Positions 5,217 through 9,089 of a stretch of 9,089 nt of DNA are shown here, piece by piece. Location: positions 1 to 9,089 of the forward strand of contig DATCIJ010000087.1 in assembly GCA_036507855.1 (NCBI GenBank). Reading direction: 5' to 3'. The stretch comes from JABWBJ01 sp036507855. GTDB taxonomy: Bacteria > Gemmatimonadota > Gemmatimonadetes > Gemmatimonadales > Gemmatimonadaceae. A program made the translations under genes and the position numbers. Positions within the stretch are counted from its first letter, which is position 1. The number at the start of each line of letters is the position of its first letter. Under the pieces are notes generated by a model that had not been told where the DNA came from, made no database searches, and worked only from the letters and a program-made list of their open reading frames with translations.

Positions 5217-8048
5217 ATGGAGGATTCGCTCGGACGCCTGGACGCTGCGCTGACCGGCCGGTACCGCATCGAGCGCGAACTCGGTGTCGGCGGGATGGCC
5301 ACCGTGTTCATCGCCGCGGACCTGAAGCACCACCGAAAGGTCGCCGTGAAGGTCGTGCGCCCCGAGCTGGCCGCCAGCCTGGGCGCCGAGCGCTTCCTGC
5401 GAGAGATAGACATCGCGGCCAAGCTCCAGCACCCGCACATCCTCCCCCTCTACGATTCCGGAGGCGCTGGCGAGCTCCTCTTCTATGTCATGCCCCTCGT
5501 CGAAGGGCAGTCGTTGCGTGACCGGCTGGCGAAGGGCGGGGCACTGCCGATAGACGAGGCGGTGCGGATCATCAGGGAAGTGGCGGACGCCCTCGCGTAC
5601 TCGCACAAACACGGCGTCGTCCACCGCGACATCAAGCCCGAAAATATTCTCCTTTCCAGCGGACACGCGCTGGTGACGGACTTCGGCGTCGCCAAGGCAG
5701 TGAGCGAATCTGCGAGCACGGCGGACCTGACCGGCACGGGAGTCAGCCTCGGTACCCCGGCCTACATGGCGCCCGAGCAGGTGACGGCTGACCCCGGACT
5801 CGACCACCGGGTCGACATCTACGCGTTAGGCGTGATGGCCTACGAACTCCTCGCCGGCCGCGCGCCGTTTCTGGGCAATCCGCAGCAGATCATTGCCGGC
5901 CACCTGACGCGTCCGCCGGATTCGCTCGCCGTCCACCGCCACACGGTCCCGCCCGCGCTGGCAAACATCGTCATGCGCTGCCTCGAGAAGAACCCGGCCG
6001 ACCGCCCGCAGAGCGCGGACGAGGTGCTGCGCGCGCTGGAAGCGATGACCACGACCGGCCAGGTGACGGCGGCCACCGCACCCGCACTGCCCCCCGCGGC
6101 CGCACGCGCGGGCCGACGCTGGAGCCCGGTGATTGCGGGAGCGGTCGCGGTAGCGCTGCTGGCCGTCGCTGGCGTCGCCTGGTTCGCGCGAGTGGGGCGC
6201 GCGGGCACGCTCATCGGCGACGACGTGCTGGCCGAGAACGACCTCGTGCTGGTTTCCGAGTTCCAGAACCACACGGCGGATTCGTCGCTCGCTGCCACCG
6301 TCACCGACGCGATTCGTGTCGAACTCCAACAGTCGCGCGCCGTGCGGGTCATGAGCCAGGCGGCGATGTGGGCCGGTCTCGCGCGCATGGGGCTCGACCA
6401 CGGGACCCTGCTGCCCGAACCGAAGGTGCAGGAGTTGGCCGAGCGCGAGGGAGTCAAGGCGTACGTCGTTGGCGAAATCTCCCCGCTCGGGAACGGCTAC
6501 CAGATCACCGCACGCGTCGCCGCCACCGCCGGCGTAAGCGATGCCCTCACGGCGCGTTCGACCGCGACCGACGAAACGCAGCTGATCGGCGCCGTCGAAA
6601 AAGTGGGACGCGAGCTTCGTCGCGGGATCGGCGAGTCATTGCGCTCGGTCATGACCGCGCCGGCCCTCGCGAAAGTGACGACGGCCTCATTGCCGGCGCT
6701 GCGCGCTTACACCGCCGCTCAGCGCGCGCATAACGAGGGTCTGTTCCCTCGAGCCGTCGCCCTCGCCAGGGAGGCGATTGCCCTCGATTCCACGTTCGCC
6801 GGAGCGTGGAGCGCGATGTACGCCGCGTACTCGAACATGAACGCCGTAGGCAACGCAGCCGAAGCGGCCCGCCACGCCTACGAACTGAAAGATCGCCTCC
6901 CCGAGCTCGAACGACTGCGGATCGAGGCCCGGTATCACGCGATCCGTGGCGACGCGACGGCGGAAGAAGCGGCTTGGGCGCGGTTGGCAGAACTCGGCCG
7001 CGAAGAAGCAAACTACGCGAACATGCTGCTCGGGATGCGGCGCCTGCCCGAGGCGGAGGCGATGTCCCGGCGTGCCGTGGCGTCGGACCCGAAGAGCTCC
7101 ATTGCCTACTGGAACCTGGCCGAGGCGCAGGTCGGGCAGCATCGATTTGCCGCTGCCGATTCCACGCTCGCACTGCTCACTGCCAACCTGCCCGACAACC
7201 GGTATCGCTATTTCATCAGGGTGAGCAATCTGTGGGGGCGGCGCGATTACGATGCGTTGCAGTCGTATCTGCACTCCCCGGATGCCGCGCAGTACCCGAC
7301 TCACGAGGGTCACCAGTGTGTGCTGGACCTGCAGCGGGGACGGATCCGCGCCTGGCAGGGGTGTCAGGCGCGTGACGTGTTCGTCGTCCAGAACCCGCAG
7401 CTGTTCATGGCCGAGTTCCGGATGACGGGAGACACTGCCCGTGCGCGCCTGGGGTATGCGTCGTTCCTCGCGAATCCGCCTGGCAAGCGCAATCCCGATC
7501 GCTACGCCGGGACTATCGCATTGCTCGCCGACATGGGTCGTGCTCGTGAGGCAAGGAACCTGTTCGACGAGTGGCGTGCGCGCTTTGGTCCTACGGACCC
7601 TGGATACCGGGCCGACTCCGCCCAGGCGGTGGGCGCGATCCTGGCAGCCGAGGGACATTGGGAGCGCGCCGTGTCCGCATTCCTGGCCTGGAACACGTCA
7701 CCGGCCGCCTCCGCGATGCACCTGTACAATCGTGGCCTGCCGGAAGCGGCCGCTATCCTGGCGCGACGCGGGCAGCCAGATTCGGCGATCGTGCTGTTCG
7801 AGCGCGCGCTGTCGACGTCGTCAGCCTTCGGTGGCTTCACCTATGAGACCGGGTGGTACGCGCAGGGCCTCCTGATCCTCGGCGAACTGTACGAGGCGCG
7901 CGGCGACCGGGCGAAGGCCGCCGAGTACTACGAGCGGTACGTGAAGGTCTTCAAGGATCCGGATCCGCCCATCGCGGCGCAGTTGGCCGCGGTGCGCGAG
8001 AAGCTGGCGCGGGTGACGGGAGAGCCTGGAGGGCCGAATAAGCGTTAG
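5217..8048 (+). CDS. Transmembrane eukaryotic-like Ser/Thr protein kinase with TolB-like and TPR extracytoplasmic region
   Basis: This is a 943-aa single-span receptor-like kinase. The cytosolic kinase domain (about 16-275) has the glycine loop GVGGMATV (23-30), VAVK Lys45, helix-C Glu63, HRDIKPEN with catalytic Asp138 (136-143), DFG (155-157) and APE (185-187), so it should be active. An Ala/Pro-rich linker leads to a TM at ~304-324. Outside, residues ~340-480 (LVLVSEFQNHT, then GVKAYVVGEI) resemble the TolB-like/FlgO-type alpha-beta domain common in these kinases. The rest is helical TPR-like repeats: ~495-545 (ALRAYTAAQRAHNEGLF), ~600-660, ~765-825 and ~835-915. Only two extracytoplasmic cysteines are present, Cys701 and Cys716, a possible disulfide. 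ATG at 5217 follows AAGGA at 5206-5210. It probably senses an envelope or extracellular signal and phosphorylates cytosolic targets; ligand and targets are unknown. Confidence 0.93.
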   Translation: MEDSLGRLDAALTGRYRIERELGVGGMATVFIAADLKHHRKVAVKVVRPELAASLGAERFLREIDIAAKLQHPHILPLYDSGGAGELLFYVMPLVEGQSLRDRLAKGGALPIDEAVRIIREVADALAYSHKHGVVHRDIKPENILLSSGHALVTDFGVAKAVSESASTADLTGTGVSLGTPAYMAPEQVTADPGLDHRVDIYALGVMAYELLAGRAPFLGNPQQIIAGHLTRPPDSLAVHRHTVPPALANIVMRCLEKNPADRPQSADEVLRALEAMTTTGQVTAATAPALPPAAARAGRRWSPVIAGAVAVALLAVAGVAWFARVGRAGTLIGDDVLAENDLVLVSEFQNHTADSSLAATVTDAIRVELQQSRAVRVMSQAAMWAGLARMGLDHGTLLPEPKVQELAEREGVKAYVVGEISPLGNGYQITARVAATAGVSDALTARSTATDETQLIGAVEKVGRELRRGIGESLRSVMTAPALAKVTTASLPALRAYTAAQRAHNEGLFPRAVALAREAIALDSTFAGAWSAMYAAYSNMNAVGNAAEAARHAYELKDRLPELERLRIEARYHAIRGDATAEEAAWARLAELGREEANYANMLLGMRRLPEAEAMSRRAVASDPKSSIAYWNLAEAQVGQHRFAAADSTLALLTANLPDNRYRYFIRVSNLWGRRDYDALQSYLHSPDAAQYPTHEGHQCVLDLQRGRIRAWQGCQARDVFVVQNPQLFMAEFRMTGDTARARLGYASFLANPPGKRNPDRYAGTIALLADMGRAREARNLFDEWRARFGPTDPGYRADSAQAVGAILAAEGHWERAVSAFLAWNTSPAASAMHLYNRGLPEAAAILARRGQPDSAIVLFERALSTSSAFGGFTYETGWYAQGLLILGELYEARGDRAKAAEYYERYVKVFKDPDPPIAAQLAAVREKLARVTGEPGGPNKR

Positions 8049-8073
8049 GCGCTGAGTTGTCGTCGCTGAACGC
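8042..8073 (+). terminator. Imperfect hairpin over the kinase stop codon
   Basis: GCGTT (8042-8046) pairs with AACGC (8069-8073). After one mismatch, G8048-G8051 pairs with C8064-T8067 (one G-U), and a further short pairing closes a six-base loop. The TAG stop (8046-8048) is in the 5' arm. The bases after it (AGGTAAACGG) are not a U-tract. The stem is weaker than the others and was identified by eye. Confidence 0.3.
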
Positions 8074-8114
8074 AGGTAAACGGTACATCGCTCGACCACG
8101 GATGCCCGCACCGA

Positions 8115-8144
8115 ACGGTTGATCGAGACCGAGAATCGAACCGT
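8115..8144 (+). promoter_or_regulatory. Inverted repeat spanning the start region of the small ORF
   Basis: ACGGTT (8115-8120) and AACCGT (8139-8144) are a perfect 6-bp pair. A further CGA/TCG pairing inside is reached after a three-base bulge. The 5' arm contains the TTG start candidate (8119) and the 3' arm the GTG candidate (8143). If it folds in RNA it could mask initiation of the small ORF and, by coupling, of the transporter. It is short enough to be chance. Confidence 0.2.
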
Positions 8145-8337
8145 GAGCGTCATCGAAAACGCGAGCGGCAGGCTGGCGGCCATGCGGGCGCATCGAGAGG
8201 AATTGGAAAGCGTCCTCGGTGTACGTGCGTTGACGAGCCAACAGGAGTATCTCGAGATGGTTGTCGAGTTGTCGCGCCGGAAAGCCCTGTCGCGCATCAT
8301 GTATCTGGCCGAACTCAGTCTACGTTTCCCCGGATGA
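8119..8337 (+). CDS. Small hypothetical protein, translationally coupled to the VIT transporter
   Basis: I do not recognise a family. Up to 72 residues are encoded, charged in the first half (AAMRAHREELESVLG) and with an amphipathic helical second half (EYLEMVVELSRRKALSRIMYLAELSLRF). There is no signal peptide, no clear membrane span and no cysteine. The start is uncertain: TTG 8119 gives 72 aa, GTG 8143 gives 64 and ATG 8182 gives 51, and none has a strong Shine-Dalgarno. Support for a real gene is indirect. Third codon positions are mostly G or C, like the neighbours. The TGA (8335-8337) overlaps the transporter ATG (8334) as ATGA, and the transporter lacks its own ribosome-binding site. 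A small accessory or regulatory partner of the transporter is possible; a leader ORF whose translation merely opens the downstream start is an alternative. Confidence 0.5.
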   Translation: MIETENRTVSVIENASGRLAAMRAHREELESVLGVRALTSQQEYLEMVVELSRRKALSRIMYLAELSLRFPG

Positions 8338-9038
8338 CGACAGAGGGCAGACAGGTCGAACGGCACTACGGCCAACGCATCGGTTGGCTGCGGGCCGCCG
8401 TGCTGGGTGCGAACGACGGCATCGTATCCACGGCGAGCCTGGTGGTAGGGGTGGCCGCGGCGAATGTCACGCGGGGAAACGTGCTGATTGCCGGGATGGC
8501 TGGTCTGGTCGCCGGCGCGATGTCGATGGCGGCCGGCGAATATGTGTCGGTGAGTTCGCAGGCGGATACGGAGTCGGCCGACCTGACGCGAGAGCGTCGT
8601 GAACTCGAGAGCGACGAACCTTTCGAGCGCCAGGAGTTGGCGAACATCTACGTGAGGAGGGGACTTGAACCCTCGCTTGCGGAGCAGGTCGCGGCTCAGC
8701 TGATGGCACACGACGCACTGGGATCCCACGCTCGCGACGAGTTGGGCCTCTCCGAAATACACACGGCGCGTCCCATCCAGGCGGCATTGGCGTCAGCACT
8801 GACATTCGCCGTGGGTGCGGCCCTGCCGCTGGTCCTCACCTGGCTCACTCCCACCGCATTCATGGTGGCCGCCGTGTCGGGAGGCTCGCTTCTGTTGCTG
8901 GCGCTCCTGGGAGCGCTGGCTGCACGAACCGGAGGCGCGAACGTGGTCATCGGCGCCGCGCGAGTGGCGTTCTGGGGAGCGCTGGCGATGGCAGCTACCG
9001 CCGGCGTCGGGGCACTCTTCGGCGCTACTCCGGCATGA
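8334..9038 (+). CDS. VIT1/CCC1-family Fe(II)/Mn(II) transporter
   Basis: This is a 234-aa membrane protein of the VIT (vacuolar iron transporter) family. The N-terminus RIGWLRAAVLGANDGIVSTASL and the second span's AGAMSMAAGEYVSVSSQADTE are near-invariant family motifs. In the plant VIT1 structure the equivalent TM1 Asp and TM2 Met/Glu form the transport path; here these would be Asp28, Met63/Met65 and Glu69. A cytosolic helical metal-binding region follows (about 75-145), rich in Glu and including RQELANIYVRRGL and AAQLMAHDALGSHARDEL. Spans are near 22-42, 51-72, 148-168, 172-196 and 205-229. Family members export Fe(II) or Mn(II) from the cytosol, in plants into vacuoles; bacterial members are thought to relieve metal excess. 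ATG 8334 overlaps the preceding ORF's stop, and no Shine-Dalgarno is visible (CTACGTTTCCCCGG precedes it), which suggests coupling. Confidence 0.93.
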   Translation: MTTEGRQVERHYGQRIGWLRAAVLGANDGIVSTASLVVGVAAANVTRGNVLIAGMAGLVAGAMSMAAGEYVSVSSQADTESADLTRERRELESDEPFERQELANIYVRRGLEPSLAEQVAAQLMAHDALGSHARDELGLSEIHTARPIQAALASALTFAVGAALPLVLTWLTPTAFMVAAVSGGSLLLLALLGALAARTGGANVVIGAARVAFWGALAMAATAGVGALFGATPA

Positions 9039-9044
9039 CGCCGG
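9030..9044 (+). terminator. Short hairpin over the VIT transporter stop codon
   Basis: CCGGC (9030-9034) and GCCGG (9040-9044) pair as a 5-bp GC stem around ATGAC, which holds the TGA at 9036-9038. It is followed by TTTCGGTCT, only a three-base T-run. The remaining bases to 9089 show no gene. It is a weak terminator candidate, listed mainly because other genes here end in the same way. Confidence 0.3.
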
Positions 9045-9089
9045 TTTCGGTCTGACTGGCGATGCCACGCTCGACGACAGGCCGGATCA

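Noticed and set aside
6687..7658. 323-aa open frame on the minus strand
   Set aside because: It is antisense to the TPR region of the kinase and has shadow-like composition.
8057..8090. Possible sigma70-like promoter (TTGTCG ... GGTACAT) before the small ORF
   Set aside because: The -10 match is poor and the spacing is off, so it cannot be supported, although some promoter in 8049-8118 is plausible.
7821..8762. 313-aa open frame on the minus strand
   Set aside because: It crosses the kinase end, the small ORF and the VIT gene antisense; its product matches nothing recognisable, whereas the plus-strand genes carry clear family motifs.
1..9089. Mobile elements, CRISPR arrays, tRNA or rRNA genes, phage or toxin-antitoxin systems
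   Set aside because: I saw no transposase motifs, terminal repeats, regularly spaced repeats or RNA-gene signatures; the only repeated element is the operator.

Overview
The window is a GC-rich bacterial chromosome segment and most likely comes from Gemmatimonadota, or less likely Acidobacteriota. The evidence is lineage-typical families: a PadR regulator with an orphan duplicated-FtsX permease (ADOP type), and a membrane Ser/Thr kinase with a TolB-like and tetratricopeptide extracytoplasmic half. No 16S or other phylogenetic marker is present, so this placement rests on protein style alone. Coding density is high, and I see no tRNA, rRNA, IS element, CRISPR array or prophage signature.

Layout. 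Positions 1-72 (+) hold what looks like the last 23 codons of an outer-membrane beta-barrel protein. It converges on a zinc-independent MDR-type NAD(P)H oxidoreductase (140-1105, -), and hairpins lie over both stop codons. A 235-bp divergent promoter region (1106-1340) separates the oxidoreductase from a DUF4386-type membrane protein (1341-2030, +). A PadR-family repressor follows (2079-2423, +), overlapping by ATGA with an 896-aa ADOP/MacB-like permease (2420-5110, +). After a 106-bp spacer with two adjacent hairpins comes a 943-aa receptor-like Ser/Thr kinase (5217-8048, +). Last are a small unrecognised ORF (8119-8337, +) and a VIT1/CCC1-family Fe/Mn transporter (8334-9038, +), again overlapping by ATGA.

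How the genes work together. The main observation is a 15-bp palindromic element, consensus near TATGGgnnyCCmATA with conserved flanks CG and GRA. It occurs three times in the window, only in front of the oxidoreductase, the DUF4386 gene and padR, each copy oriented with its own gene. The simplest reading is a local PadR regulon: the repressor controls itself, the co-translated permease, and the divergent oxidoreductase and membrane-protein genes. That would be a small inducible envelope-stress or xenobiotic-response module, although the inducer and the permease substrate cannot be read from sequence. The kinase and the VIT pair lack this element and appear to be separate units.

Several genes end in stem-loops that include or closely follow the stop codon but lack a U-tract. 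This may be the local style of 3' end.
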